Shown here piece after piece: positions 46,528 to 59,393 of a stretch of DNA of 64,000 nucleotides. The translations under genes were made by a program, and so were the position numbers. Within the stretch, counting starts at the first letter, position 1; the number at the start of each line of letters is the position of its first letter. Source of the DNA: Aquitalea denitrificans (GTDB lineage Bacteria > Pseudomonadota > Gammaproteobacteria > Burkholderiales > Chromobacteriaceae); assembly GCF_009856625.1 (NCBI RefSeq), contig NZ_CP047241.1:558001-622000 (forward strand), read 5' to 3'. The notes under the pieces are model-generated. The model had not been told where the DNA came from and made no database searches. It was given only the letters and a program-made list of their open reading frames with translations.

Positions 46528-46910
46528 TTGCATGGAGCACGGCGCTATCTTTACGTCAGATAAAGAAATGCCGTTACCGGTGAAACCGGCCGGGAGTGTC
46601 TGTCAGACGGAATGCAGTAAAACGGAAACAGCGGTGGCGTGCGAACGCGGACTGGCAGGCTTGACCTGTATCAAAGGCGCGGCCTTGGGCGGGTGTTATT
46701 GTCTACTCCGTCGAGGCGAAGGCGTGGCTGATGTAGGTGGGTGGTTCAGCCGGCGTCTTCTGCCCGACACCTTACTCCCGTTTTCCTGCGCTGTTCTCCG
46801 GCTTGTTTCTCCTTATCGTTTCCATGACATTCCCATCCATGATCTGGGTCTGAAATAACGGCGTCCGTCTGCCATGCTGTAAGCAGGCCGGATGCACGGG
46901 AGAAGTACGT
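46528..46910. other. Spacer between dppA and dppB
   Basis: About 380 bp with no supported gene. A frame of 111 codons starting at 46523 has no family features and odd composition, so I do not call it. A separate promoter for dppBCDF probably lies here, but I cannot point to it. Confidence 0.4.
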
Positions 46911-47939
46911 ATGTTGTCTTTCATTTTCCGCAGGCTGGGTTTGCTGATTCCCACGTTCTTCGGCATTACCTTGCTTACCTTCGGCCTTATCCGCATGATT
47001 CCGGGCGATCCGGTGGAAGTCATGGTGGGTGAGCGCACGCTGGACCCGCAAATGCATGCGGATGCCATGCACCGCCTGGGTCTGGACAAGCCGCTGTACG
47101 CGCAGTATGTCGATTACATCAGCAATTTGCTGCATGGCAATCTGGGCGAATCGCTGGTCACCAAGACCAGCGTATGGGCCGAATTCAAGACCCTGTTCCC
47201 CGCCACGCTGGAACTGGCGCTGGCTGCCATGGCTTTTGCTGTGGTGTTCGGCCTGTTGGCTGGCGTGATTGCCGCCATCAAGCGTGGCTCCATTTTCGAC
47301 CATGGCGTGATGGGCATTTCGCTCACCGGTTTTTCCATGCCGATTTTCTGGTGGGGTCTGATCCTCATCATGTTCTTCTCGGTCAAGCTGGGCTGGACGC
47401 CGGTTTCCGGCCGGCTGGACCTGGCTTTTGACATCACGCCGCGCACCGGTTTCATGCTGATCGACACCTGGCTGGCCGAAGCGGCCGATCCGTCGGCCAA
47501 TGCCGGTGCCTTCAAGGACGCGCTGATGCACCTGATCCTGCCGGCCATCGTGCTGGGCACCATCCCGCTGGCGGTGATTGCGCGGATGACCCGTTCCTCC
47601 ATGCTGGAAGTGCTGCGTGAAGACTATGTGCGTACCGCACGGGCCAAGGGCCTGTCGCCGGTGCGGGTGATCTTTGTGCACACCCTGCGCAATGCGCTGA
47701 TTCCGGTACTGACCGTGATCGGCCTGCAAGTGGGTACGCTGATGGGTGGCGCGGTGCTGACCGAAACCATCTTCTCCTGGCCCGGTATCGGCAAGTGGCT
47801 GATCGACGCCATCAGCCGCCGCGACTACCCGGTGGTGCAAAACGGCATCCTGATCGTGGCCACACTGGTGATCATCACCAACTTCATCGTGGACATTCTG
47901 TACGGTGTTGCCAATCCGCGCATCCGTCACGCCAAATAA
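46911..47939 (+). CDS. dppB: Dipeptide ABC transporter permease DppB
   Basis: The 342-residue permease has six membrane segments and the EAA loop (VLREDYVRTARAKGLSPVRV near residue 230-250) that contacts the ATPases. The N-terminal FIFRRLGLLIPTFFGITLLT and GDPVEVMVGER start is the DppB/OppB type. It forms half of the channel with DppC. The stop is 18 bp before dppC. Confidence 0.93.
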   Translation: MLSFIFRRLGLLIPTFFGITLLTFGLIRMIPGDPVEVMVGERTLDPQMHADAMHRLGLDKPLYAQYVDYISNLLHGNLGESLVTKTSVWAEFKTLFPATLELALAAMAFAVVFGLLAGVIAAIKRGSIFDHGVMGISLTGFSMPIFWWGLILIMFFSVKLGWTPVSGRLDLAFDITPRTGFMLIDTWLAEAADPSANAGAFKDALMHLILPAIVLGTIPLAVIARMTRSSMLEVLREDYVRTARAKGLSPVRVIFVHTLRNALIPVLTVIGLQVGTLMGGAVLTETIFSWPGIGKWLIDAISRRDYPVVQNGILIVATLVIITNFIVDILYGVANPRIRHAK

Positions 47940-47956
47940 CGCTTGCAGGTATCGTC

Positions 47957-48880
47957 ATGACTAATGCAAACATGCAGAACGCTGCGGTGCCCGCCGAAGA
48001 TGCGGCACTGAGCTATCCTTCGCCGTTCAAGGAATTCTGGCAGGGCTTTTCTTATAACAAGGGCGCGGTTGCCGGCCTGATCTTCATGACCATCGTGGTG
48101 CTGTGCGCCGTGCTGGCCCCGCTGGTGGCACCCTACAGCCCCATCGAGCAATACCGCGACCACCTGCTGACACCGCCGGCCTGGCTGGATGGCGGCTCCA
48201 CTGCCTTCCTGCTGGGGACGGATGAACTGGGCCGTGACATCCTGTCGCGTCTGATTTATGGCGCACGCCTGTCGCTGTTCATCGGCCTGTGCTCGGTGCT
48301 GCTGGCTATGCTGCCCGGTGTGGTGCTGGGTCTGCTGGCGGCCTTCTTCCCCAAGGTGCTGGGCGGGGTGATCATGCGCGTCATGGACATCATGATGGCC
48401 TTGCCGTCCTTGCTGCTGGCGGTGGCCATCATGGCCATCCTGGGGCCGGGCCTGATGAATGCCATGATCGCCATTGCCACGGTGTCCCTGCCTGCCTATG
48501 TGCGCCTGACCCGTGCTTCGGCCATGACCGAACTGAACCGCGACTATGTCACCGCTTCGCGCGTGTCCGGTGCCGGTCTGTTCCGTCTGATGTTCAACAC
48601 CGTGCTGCCCAACTGCATGGCACCGCTGATTGTGCACGCCACCATGAGCTTCTCCTCCGCCATTCTGGAAATCGCCGCACTGGGTTTCCTGGGGCTGGGC
48701 GTACAACCGCCCACACCGGAGTGGGGCACCATGCTGGCCTCGGCCCGTGATTACATCGAACGTGCCTGGTGGGTGGTGTCGCTGCCTGGTCTTACCATTT
48801 TGCTGTCGGTACTGGCCATCAACCTGATGGGTGACGGCCTGCGCGATGCGCTGGACCCGAAACTGAAGCGCGCCGCCTGA
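47957..48880 (+). CDS. dppC: Dipeptide ABC transporter permease DppC
   Basis: The 307-residue permease has the DppC/OppC N-terminal segment (FWQGFSYNKGAVAGLIFM), an FLLGTDELGRDILSRLIYGA motif near residue 81 and the EAA loop (NRDYVTASRVSGAGLFRLMF near 190-210). It pairs with DppB. The start at 47957 was chosen because the earlier in-frame ATG lies inside dppB. Confidence 0.93.
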   Translation: MTNANMQNAAVPAEDAALSYPSPFKEFWQGFSYNKGAVAGLIFMTIVVLCAVLAPLVAPYSPIEQYRDHLLTPPAWLDGGSTAFLLGTDELGRDILSRLIYGARLSLFIGLCSVLLAMLPGVVLGLLAAFFPKVLGGVIMRVMDIMMALPSLLLAVAIMAILGPGLMNAMIAIATVSLPAYVRLTRASAMTELNRDYVTASRVSGAGLFRLMFNTVLPNCMAPLIVHATMSFSSAILEIAALGFLGLGVQPPTPEWGTMLASARDYIERAWWVVSLPGLTILLSVLAINLMGDGLRDALDPKLKRAA

Positions 48881-48890
48881 GGAGGGAAGT

Positions 48891-49862
48891 ATGAGTCTGC
48901 TGGAAATCAAGAACCTCTCGGTGGAGTTCGGTTCGGAAAAAAATCCCTTCCGCGCAGTGGAAGGACTGGACCTGAGCGTCAATCAGGGCGAAATCGTTGG
49001 CATCGTCGGCGAATCCGGTTCGGGCAAGTCAGTCACCATGATGGCCATGATGGGCCTGCTGGAAGGACAGGGCCGCATTGTGGCGGACACCCTGCAATTT
49101 GATGGCAAGAATCTGCTCACCATCTCGGCGCGCGAGCGTCGCAAGATTGTCGGCAAGGATATCGCCATGATCTTCCAGGACCCGATGACCTCGCTCAACC
49201 CCAGCTACACCGTGGGTTACCAGATCATGGAAGTACTGAAGATCCACCAGGGCCTGCGTGGTGCCGCACTGAAGCAGCGCGCGCTGGAACTGATGGAAAT
49301 GGTGGAAATCCCGGCAGCGGCCAGCCGGCTGAATGCCTACCCGCACCAGTTGTCCGGCGGCATGAGCCAGCGCGTGGTGATTGCCATGGCCATTGCCTGT
49401 AATCCCAAGCTGCTGATTGCCGACGAGCCCACCACCGCCCTGGACGTAACCATCCAGGCGCAAATCATGGACTTGCTGGTCAATCTGCAGAAAAGCCAGA
49501 ACATGGCGCTGATCATGATTACCCATGACCTGGCCGTGGTGGCCGAAGTGGCGCACAAGGTGGCGGTGATGTATGCCGGGCAAGTGGCCGAGATGGCCAA
49601 GGTGCCGGGCATCTTCCGCACTCCCACCCATCCGTATACCGAGGCGCTGCTCAAGTCCATCCCTGAACACAGCAAGGGCGCGCATCGCCTTTCCACCCTG
49701 CCTGGCATCGTGCCGGGGCAGTACGACCGGCCAAGCGGCTGCCTGTTGTCTCCGCGCTGTCCCTATGTTCAGGACAAGTGCAAGGCCCAGCGACCGGGCC
49801 TGACCGCCATTGACGGTGGCGTTGTACGCTGCCACTACCCGATTACGGCCAAGGAGGCATGA
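48891..49862 (+). CDS. dppD: Dipeptide ABC transporter ATP-binding protein DppD
   Basis: The 323-residue ATPase has Walker A GESGSGKS near residue 40, signature LSGGMSQR near 150, Walker B LLIADEPTTALD near 170, and the C-terminal oligopeptide-transporter domain with a probable [4Fe-4S]-type cysteine pattern (CLLSPRCPYVQDKCKAQRPG). GGAGGG precedes the ATG. The stop overlaps the start of dppF by 1 bp (TGATG). Confidence 0.93.
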   Translation: MSLLEIKNLSVEFGSEKNPFRAVEGLDLSVNQGEIVGIVGESGSGKSVTMMAMMGLLEGQGRIVADTLQFDGKNLLTISARERRKIVGKDIAMIFQDPMTSLNPSYTVGYQIMEVLKIHQGLRGAALKQRALELMEMVEIPAAASRLNAYPHQLSGGMSQRVVIAMAIACNPKLLIADEPTTALDVTIQAQIMDLLVNLQKSQNMALIMITHDLAVVAEVAHKVAVMYAGQVAEMAKVPGIFRTPTHPYTEALLKSIPEHSKGAHRLSTLPGIVPGQYDRPSGCLLSPRCPYVQDKCKAQRPGLTAIDGGVVRCHYPITAKEA

Positions 49863-50833
49863 TGAGTACCGTATTGCAGGCACGGGACCTCACCCGTTAT
49901 TACGATGTGGCCCAGGGTTTTCTCAAGCCGACAGCCCAGGTCAAGGCGCTGAACGGCGTGTCTTTTGAATTGCAGGCCGGCAAAACTTTGGCGGTAGTGG
50001 GCGAATCCGGCTGTGGCAAGTCCACGCTGGCGCGCCAGCTGACGCTGATTGAGGCACCGACTTCCGGTTCGCTGCTGCTGGACGGGCAGGATGCCGCCAC
50101 GGCCGGCAAGGCCGAGCTGAAAGCCATGCGCACCAAGGTGCAGATGGTGTTTCAGAACCCCTACGCCTCGCTCAACCCGCGCCAGAAAATTGGCACCCAG
50201 CTGGGCGAGCCGCTGGACATCAATACCAGCCTGTCGGCCAGCGAGCGCGAAGAGCGCGTACGCGCCATGATGGCCCGGGTCGGTCTGCGTCCCGAACATT
50301 ACTACCGCTACCCGCACATGTTCTCCGGTGGCCAGCGCCAGCGTATCGCCATTGCCCGCGCCATGATGCTCAACCCCAAGATCGTGGTGGCAGACGAGCC
50401 GACTTCGGCGCTGGACGTTTCCATCCAGGCGCAGGTGCTCAATCTGTTCATGGATTTGCAGGAAGAGTTCAACACCGCCTATGTGTTCATCTCGCACAAT
50501 CTGGCGGTGGTGGAACATGTGGCGGACGAGTTGATGGTGATGTATCTGGGACGTGCGGTGGAGGTGGGGGCCAAGGAAAAGATTTATTCCCGGCCGCTGC
50601 ATCCTTATACCCAGGCGCTATTGTCCGCCACGCCTTCCATTCACCCGGAAGACAGGCGCATCAAGATCAAGATCCACGGCGAGTTGCCCAGCCCGCTCAA
50701 TCCGCCGTCCGGCTGCACCTTCCACAAACGCTGCCCGTTTGCCAATGAACGTTGCCAGCAGGAAGTGCCGGAATTGCGTGCGCTGGACGAGCGCATGATT
50801 GCCTGCCATCACGCAGAGAGCATTAATAGCTGA
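49862..50833 (+). CDS. dppF: Dipeptide ABC transporter ATP-binding protein DppF
   Basis: The 323-residue ATPase has Walker A GESGCGKST near residue 47, signature FSGGQRQR near 160 and Walker B IVVADEPTSALD near 177. It has the same cysteine-containing C-terminal domain as DppD (GCTFHKRCPFANERC). Two ATGs are adjacent; the second, at 49862, has the better spacing (4 bp) to AGGAGG and overlaps the dppD stop. It is the last gene of the dpp operon. Confidence 0.93.
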   Translation: MSTVLQARDLTRYYDVAQGFLKPTAQVKALNGVSFELQAGKTLAVVGESGCGKSTLARQLTLIEAPTSGSLLLDGQDAATAGKAELKAMRTKVQMVFQNPYASLNPRQKIGTQLGEPLDINTSLSASEREERVRAMMARVGLRPEHYYRYPHMFSGGQRQRIAIARAMMLNPKIVVADEPTSALDVSIQAQVLNLFMDLQEEFNTAYVFISHNLAVVEHVADELMVMYLGRAVEVGAKEKIYSRPLHPYTQALLSATPSIHPEDRRIKIKIHGELPSPLNPPSGCTFHKRCPFANERCQQEVPELRALDERMIACHHAESINS

Positions 50834-50858
50834 ACCATTCCGGTGCATCTTGTGTTGC

Positions 50859-50883
50859 AAAGGCCGGCTTCGCGTCGGCCTTT
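50859..50883 (+). terminator. Terminator after dppF
   Basis: AAAGGCCG and CGGCCTTT form an 8-bp stem followed by TTTC. Confidence 0.85.
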
Positions 50884-51042
50884 CTTGCTTCTTGCACCAG
50901 AATGTTCTGCAATCATGATGTAAATGACGCAAAACCCTACTGTTATGCCGCATTTTTGGCGCACTGCAACAAAAATGCCTTTACCCTCCCACTACTGCAC
51001 GATACAGTCGCCATGGCACACACATCCAAAGGAAAACGAGAA

Positions 51043-51537
51043 GTGAAAAGAGCCGTGTATGCCGGAAGTTTCGACCCGGTCACCAACGGTCACTTGTGGA
51101 TGATTCGCGAAGCCGTAGAGCTGTTCGACGAACTCATCGTGGCAGTCGGCGTGAACCCGGAGAAACACTGTACCTTCAGTGTGGACGAGCGCGTGGACAT
51201 GCTGCGAGCCGTCACACGTGGCTTCAGCAAGCTGCGGGTGGATGTATTCGAAAACCAGTTTTTGGTGAACTACGCCCAGAGCATTGGTGCCAACTACATC
51301 ATTCGCGGTATTCGCACCGCCAGCGACTACGAATACGAACGCACCATGCGTTACATCAACTCCGACCTGCACCCGGACATCACCACCATCTTCCTGCTGC
51401 CACCGCGGGAATATGCCGAGGTGTCCTCCACCATGGTCAAGGGCCTGGTCGGCCCGCGTGGCTGGCAGAACATGATTCGCCAGTATCTGCCCGAGCCGGT
51501 CTATCGCAAGCTGATCGCCATGTACCAGCCGGAATAG
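51043..51537 (+). CDS. coaD: Phosphopantetheine adenylyltransferase
   Basis: The 164-residue nucleotidyltransferase has the (H/N)xGH motif in AVYAGSFDPVTNGHLWMI and the YIIRGIRTASDYEYERTM block, both typical of CoaD. It transfers AMP to 4'-phosphopantetheine, the penultimate step in coenzyme A synthesis. I prefer the GTG at 51043: AAAGGA lies 9 bp upstream and the length then matches the family. The ATG at 51013 would add ten residues without support. Confidence 0.92.
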   Translation: MKRAVYAGSFDPVTNGHLWMIREAVELFDELIVAVGVNPEKHCTFSVDERVDMLRAVTRGFSKLRVDVFENQFLVNYAQSIGANYIIRGIRTASDYEYERTMRYINSDLHPDITTIFLLPPREYAEVSSTMVKGLVGPRGWQNMIRQYLPEPVYRKLIAMYQPE

Positions 51538-51654
51538 GCGGTCAGGCGGGACTTGCTGATGCGCGCGCCGGTCGCTTATGCTGGCGCGCGTTTTGTTTTT
51601 GTCCGAATGAATTACCCGGCAGTGCCACACCGGCTGCTGTCGCCAAGGAATGAT

Positions 51655-52605
51655 ATGGTCGATGTCTCCGCCTTTGCCAACCGGCTGCAGAAAAACTACA
51701 AGCACTACGCCAAGTGGGCCTCCCGTCAGGGGCTGGATGCCTGGCGTGTCTACGACAAGGACGTACCGCAGTTTCCGCTGGCGGTAGACCTGTACGGCGA
51801 CCGCGTGCATTTGCAGGAGTACGACACCGGCTGGGAAATGGAAGACGAGGTCTATCAGCAATGGATTGCCGCTATCATGGTTGCCATCGCCGCTGTCACC
51901 GGACGCGATGAATCCGCCATCACCCTGAAAAGCCGCCGTCGTCAGAAGGGCGTCAGCCAGTACGAAAAAGTGGGCAAGCTGGGTGATGATTTCATCGTGC
52001 AGGAGTTTGGCCAGCGCTTCATCGTCAATCTGGATGCCTATCTGGACACCGGCTTGTTTCTTGATCACCGCAACACCCGCAAACGCGTGCGTGAAGAAGC
52101 CGCCGGCAAGCGATTTCTCAATCTGTTTGCCTATACCGGCAGCTTTACCGTCTACGCAGGAGCTGGTGGTGCAGTCAGTTCCGAAACGGTAGACATGTCC
52201 AATACCTATCAGGACTGGTCGCGCCGCAATTTCGAGCTGAACGGACTGGACCTGGCCCGCCATCAACTGGTGCGTGCCGATGTATTCCAGTATCTGGAGC
52301 AAGCAGTGGACGAGGGCAAGCAGTTCGACCTCATCGTGATGGACCCGCCCACCTTCTCCAATTCCAAGAAAATGCTGGATATCCTGGACGTCCAGCGCGA
52401 CCACGTCTGGCTCATCGACTACGCCATGGCGCTGCTGGCACCGGGCGGTACCTTGTACTTCTCCAATAATCTGCGCAGCTTCGTGCTGGACGAACGCCTG
52501 GCCGAGGACTATCACATCCGTGACATCAGCGGGCAGTCCGTGCCGGAAGACTTCCGCAACCGCAAGATCCACCAGTGTTACCAACTGAAAAAGAAAGCCA
52601 GCTGA
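51655..52605 (+). CDS. SAM-dependent methyltransferase, RlmK/RlmI-like
   Basis: The 316-residue protein resembles the C-terminal RlmK half of RlmKL and the RlmI group, which methylate 23S rRNA. It opens with NRLQKNYKHYAKWASRQGLDAWRVYD, has the SAM-binding motif FLNLFAYTGSFTVYAG near residue 160 and the catalytic-type motif VMDPPTFSN near 229. It lacks the THUMP domain and the first methyltransferase half of RlmKL. The target base is inferred from family only. The ATG at 51655 follows AAGGA with 6 bp spacing. It ends 1 bp before the next gene. Confidence 0.82.
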   Translation: MVDVSAFANRLQKNYKHYAKWASRQGLDAWRVYDKDVPQFPLAVDLYGDRVHLQEYDTGWEMEDEVYQQWIAAIMVAIAAVTGRDESAITLKSRRRQKGVSQYEKVGKLGDDFIVQEFGQRFIVNLDAYLDTGLFLDHRNTRKRVREEAAGKRFLNLFAYTGSFTVYAGAGGAVSSETVDMSNTYQDWSRRNFELNGLDLARHQLVRADVFQYLEQAVDEGKQFDLIVMDPPTFSNSKKMLDILDVQRDHVWLIDYAMALLAPGGTLYFSNNLRSFVLDERLAEDYHIRDISGQSVPEDFRNRKIHQCYQLKKKAS

Positions 52606-52606
52606 C

Positions 52607-52954
52607 ATGCCGCAAGTCATCATGCAATACAGCAGCGGGCTGCAGCTGGATATCCCCGCCACCTTGCTGGCCATCAATCAGGCATTATTGGCCAGCGGCC
52701 AGTTTCAGGCAGAGGACATCAAAAGCCGGGCCATCCTGTTGCAAGACTGGCTCACTGGCACCACACCGGGTAGCGCCCCGTTCGTGCACCTGCAACTCCA
52801 TATCCTGAGCGGTCGGGACTTACCCACCCGCCAGCAACTCTCCGACAGCCTGCTACCCGTCTTGCAACAACAGATTCAAGGTCCCACCGGCACCCAGCTT
52901 TGCGTGGAAGTCTGTCAGATGGAACGCGACAGCTACCGCAAATGCTGGCTGTAA
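52607..52954 (+). CDS. 5-carboxymethyl-2-hydroxymuconate delta-isomerase-like tautomerase
   Basis: The 115-residue protein starts MPQVIMQYS, placing the catalytic Pro at position 2 after removal of Met, as in the CHMI/tautomerase superfamily. The C-terminus (VEVCQMERDSYRKC) matches CHMI-type family members. No homoprotocatechuate pathway genes are nearby, so the real substrate is uncertain. It starts 1 bp after the methyltransferase stop, so they are co-transcribed. Confidence 0.75.
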   Translation: MPQVIMQYSSGLQLDIPATLLAINQALLASGQFQAEDIKSRAILLQDWLTGTTPGSAPFVHLQLHILSGRDLPTRQQLSDSLLPVLQQQIQGPTGTQLCVEVCQMERDSYRKCWL

Positions 52955-52968
52955 TGCCGCAGGCAGAA

Positions 52969-52997
52969 CAAAAGGCTCACGACCGTGGGCCTTTTTT
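52969..52997 (+). terminator. Terminator after the tautomerase gene
   Basis: AAAGGCTCAC pairs with GTGGGCCTTT (one G-T pair) around GACC and is followed by TTTT. Confidence 0.8.
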
Positions 52998-53107
52998 CTG
53001 TCTGAAGCAGCGGCAAACCGGCGCGCTGCTCTTGTAAAAGCCACTACGCATCCCATCTTGCTGCTACCACCTATCTATATATGCCGGTTACCGGCAAGGA
53101 GCGCAGC

Positions 53108-53470
53108 ATGGCCACCATCAATATCACCGGCAGCAGTTTCAATGAGACCGTCGACAAGGGCGGCATCGTCATTCTGGATTTCTGGGCCGAATGGTGTGGT
53201 CCGTGCAAGATGTTTGGCCCCACCTTTGACGCCGCTGCGCTCAAGCATCCCGACATCGTGTTTGGCAAAATCAATACCGAAGAAGAACAAGAACTGGCTG
53301 GCCATTTCCAGATCCGCTCCATTCCCACACTGATGGCACTCAAGGACGGCATCATCGTCTTCAACCAGGCTGGTGCCATGATGCCGGCCCAGTTTGAAGA
53401 ACTGATCAAGGCGCTGCGCGATCTGGACATGGAAAAGGTCAAGGCGGATATCGCCGCGCAGGATGAGTGA
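53108..53470 (+). CDS. trxA: Thioredoxin
   Basis: The 120-residue protein has the thioredoxin fold with the active site FWAEWCGPCKMF near residues 25-36 and the cis-Pro in RSIPTLMALKDG. It reduces protein disulfides in the cytoplasm. It is a little longer at the C-terminus (ALRDLDMEKVKADIAAQDE) than classic TrxA and has VFNQAGAMMPAQFEELI. The symbol is a family-level choice; it may be a second thioredoxin. AAGGAG lies 5 bp before the ATG. Confidence 0.85.
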   Translation: MATINITGSSFNETVDKGGIVILDFWAEWCGPCKMFGPTFDAAALKHPDIVFGKINTEEEQELAGHFQIRSIPTLMALKDGIIVFNQAGAMMPAQFEELIKALRDLDMEKVKADIAAQDE

Positions 53471-53497
53471 TTGCAGTCGCCGATATATGTTTCCGAC

Positions 53498-53525
53498 AAA
53501 AAGCCCGGCCCAGCCGGGCTTTTTG
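53498..53525 (+). terminator. Terminator after the thioredoxin gene
   Basis: AAAAAGCCCGGC and GCCGGGCTTTTT form a strong stem with a 3-nt loop and a T-run. The following 53526-53729 holds no supported gene and leads to the rrn promoter. Confidence 0.92.
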
Positions 53526-53729
53526 CTGCCGGTGTCGGTGGCGAAACCAGCTTTTTGCGCCAGTTTCCCCCGTGGGTCAGCGTCAGGATGGACGCCAGTG
53601 CGCCGCTGCCTGTGCGTGCGCAGCAAAACAGTCATGAAACCCGCATTTCATAAAGTATTACCGTTCAGTGACTTAGCGCGCTCTTGGCCGGGATTTCAGC
53701 AAATCGTGCAGATTTCTTCGCACAAAGTG

Positions 53730-53758
53730 TTGACGAGGGGTGGGCGTGGCGGTATAGT
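53730..53758 (+). promoter_or_regulatory. rrn operon promoter
   Basis: TTGACG (53730-53735) and TATAGT (53753-53758) are 17 bp apart, with a G+C-rich stretch directly after the -10 box (TCGCCTCC), as in stringently controlled rrn promoters. It lies 180 bp before the 16S gene. Confidence 0.75.
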
Positions 53759-53811
53759 TCGCCTCCTCAGCAGACAACGCAGCGACGGAAACGAAACGCA
53801 GCGACCTGCAC

Positions 53812-53823
53812 CGCTCTTTAAAA
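53812..53823 (+). promoter_or_regulatory. boxA-like antitermination site in rrn leader
   Basis: CGCTCTTTAAAA resembles the boxA element (TGCTCTTTAACA) at which the Nus factors load on rRNA transcripts. Confidence 0.65.
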
Positions 53824-53938
53824 AACAGAATAACCGATAGGTGTGAGTGCTTGGCGAAAGCCAAATACTTGCACTGCAAGACAAGAAATACTTGTTATTT
53901 TCTTTGATCTTGCGTGCCAGAAAATTTGCTATGAGATT

Positions 53939-55477
<1,539 letters not shown>

Positions 55478-55538
55478 GAGAAGGCGATTGTCAAGTACTC
55501 ACAGCCTATCGGTTATTCATGATTTAAGGGTAGTAACT

Positions 55539-55615
55539 GGGTTTGTAGCTCAGCTGGTTAGAGCACTGTGTTGATAACGCAGGGGTCGTAGGTTCGAGTC
55601 CTACCAGACCCACCA
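55539..55615 (+). tRNA. ileT: tRNA-Ile (GAT)
   Basis: A 77-nt tRNA with encoded CCA, the acceptor pair GGGTTTG/CAGACCC, loop GGTTCGAGTCC and anticodon GAT at 55573-55575. It is the first of two tRNAs in the 16S-23S spacer. Confidence 0.97.
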
Positions 55616-55619
55616 GTTT

Positions 55620-55695
55620 GGGGGATTAGCTCAGTTGGGAGAGCACCTGCTTTGCAAGCAGGGGGTCGTCGGTTCGATCCCGTCATCCTCCACCA
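55620..55695 (+). tRNA. alaT: tRNA-Ala (TGC)
   Basis: A 76-nt tRNA with encoded CCA, acceptor GGGGGAT/ATCCTCC and anticodon TGC at 55653-55655. It lies 4 bp after tRNA-Ile, the standard spacer arrangement. Confidence 0.97.
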
Positions 55696-55772
55696 TTCTT
55701 ACAGTGCAAACAAAAGCGCACACAGCATTTTATTGCTGCGTGAATTTCTGTTTGCGTTGTTTTTACAATGCC

Positions 55773-55785
55773 CGATCTTTAACAA
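55773..55785 (+). promoter_or_regulatory. boxA-like site in the 16S-23S spacer
   Basis: GATCTTTAACAAA matches the second boxA found before 23S in most rrn operons. Confidence 0.6.
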
Positions 55786-55972
55786 ACTGAAGAAGCCGAA
55801 TTAATTAGACGGCGAAATGAAATGCATGGAGTTAACTCTGCATGCAGGACAAATCGTCATCTTGGGAATTTGATTGTATCTAATGTCATGTCGCCATATC
55901 AAAAGGGGCGGTGTGACATGTCGCACAAACACAATTCTGTCGGATTGGTAATCTAGGTTACTGAAATGATAG

Positions 55973-58862
<2,890 letters not shown>

Positions 58863-58941
58863 ATCATTTGAGTGGCTTGGGAAACCGGGCTGACGGATAG
58901 TGCATGTGCGACGCGATCAAAGATCCAAGACTAATTAAGGC

Positions 58942-59060
58942 GGGAGTAGAGAGGTGGGAGTGGGGAGTAAACCCCTGCAACTGACGAACTACCCCCGAAA
59001 CGGAGAGCAGGACAAGAGCGGGCAGAGACAACTCTCTACTCCCGACTCTCTACTCCCCAC
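58942..59060. repeat. Imperfect inverted repeat in the 23S-5S spacer
   Basis: GGGAGTAGAGAGGTGGGAGT followed by GGGGAGT at 58942-58968 is mirrored on the other strand at 59031-59060, where ACTCTCTACTCCCGACTCTC is followed by TACTCCCCAC. The words are related to the GGGGAGT minisatellite at 37333-37381. This makes the 23S-5S spacer unusually long at about 228 bp. Confidence 0.75.
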
Positions 59061-59090
59061 AAGGCTTCTTCAAGTTTGTTGACAGTTTAT

Positions 59091-59206
59091 GTCTGGTGGC
59101 CATAGCGAGGTGGTCCCACGCCTTCCCATCCCGAACAGGACCGTGAAACGCCTTAGCGCCGATGATAGTGTGGCATTCGCCATGTGAAAGTAGGACACCG
59201 CCAGAC
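59091..59206 (+). rRNA. rrfA: 5S ribosomal RNA
   Basis: A roughly 116-nt 5S gene with terminal pairing GTCTGGTGGC/GCCAGAC, the CCCATCCCGAACAGGACCGT loop and GTGTGGCATTCGCC segments. The ends are set by the pairing and may be off by 1-2 nt. Confidence 0.95.
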
Positions 59207-59217
59207 TCCCCATACAG

Positions 59218-59244
59218 AAGCCCAGCTCAATCGAGCTGGGCTTT
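59218..59244 (+). terminator. Terminator of the rrn operon
   Basis: AAGCCCAGCTC and GAGCTGGGCTT form an 11-bp stem with an AATC loop, followed by TTGTG. Confidence 0.9.
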
Positions 59245-59334
59245 GTGCATTCTGCGCCACCATTTAACTTGCCTGACCACAAGTCCTTGCTCCGCTGCAG
59301 CGGTGACGGGGGCGTGGATGGGGCGCAGCAAATA

Positions 59335-59361
59335 CAAAGCCACCGCATGCGGTGGCTTTGT
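59335..59361. terminator. Bidirectional terminator between rrn and pssA
   Basis: ACAAAGCCACCGC and GCGGTGGCTTTGT form a 13-bp stem with a minimal loop. It can serve the minus-strand pssA transcript and any rrn read-through. Confidence 0.85.
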
Positions 59362-59393
59362 CGTTTGAGCGGTTTGTTTAGGTGCTGCGTAGG

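Noticed and set aside
46523..46858. Frame of 111 codons between dppA and dppB
   Set aside because: No family features and biased composition; it begins within the dppA terminator.
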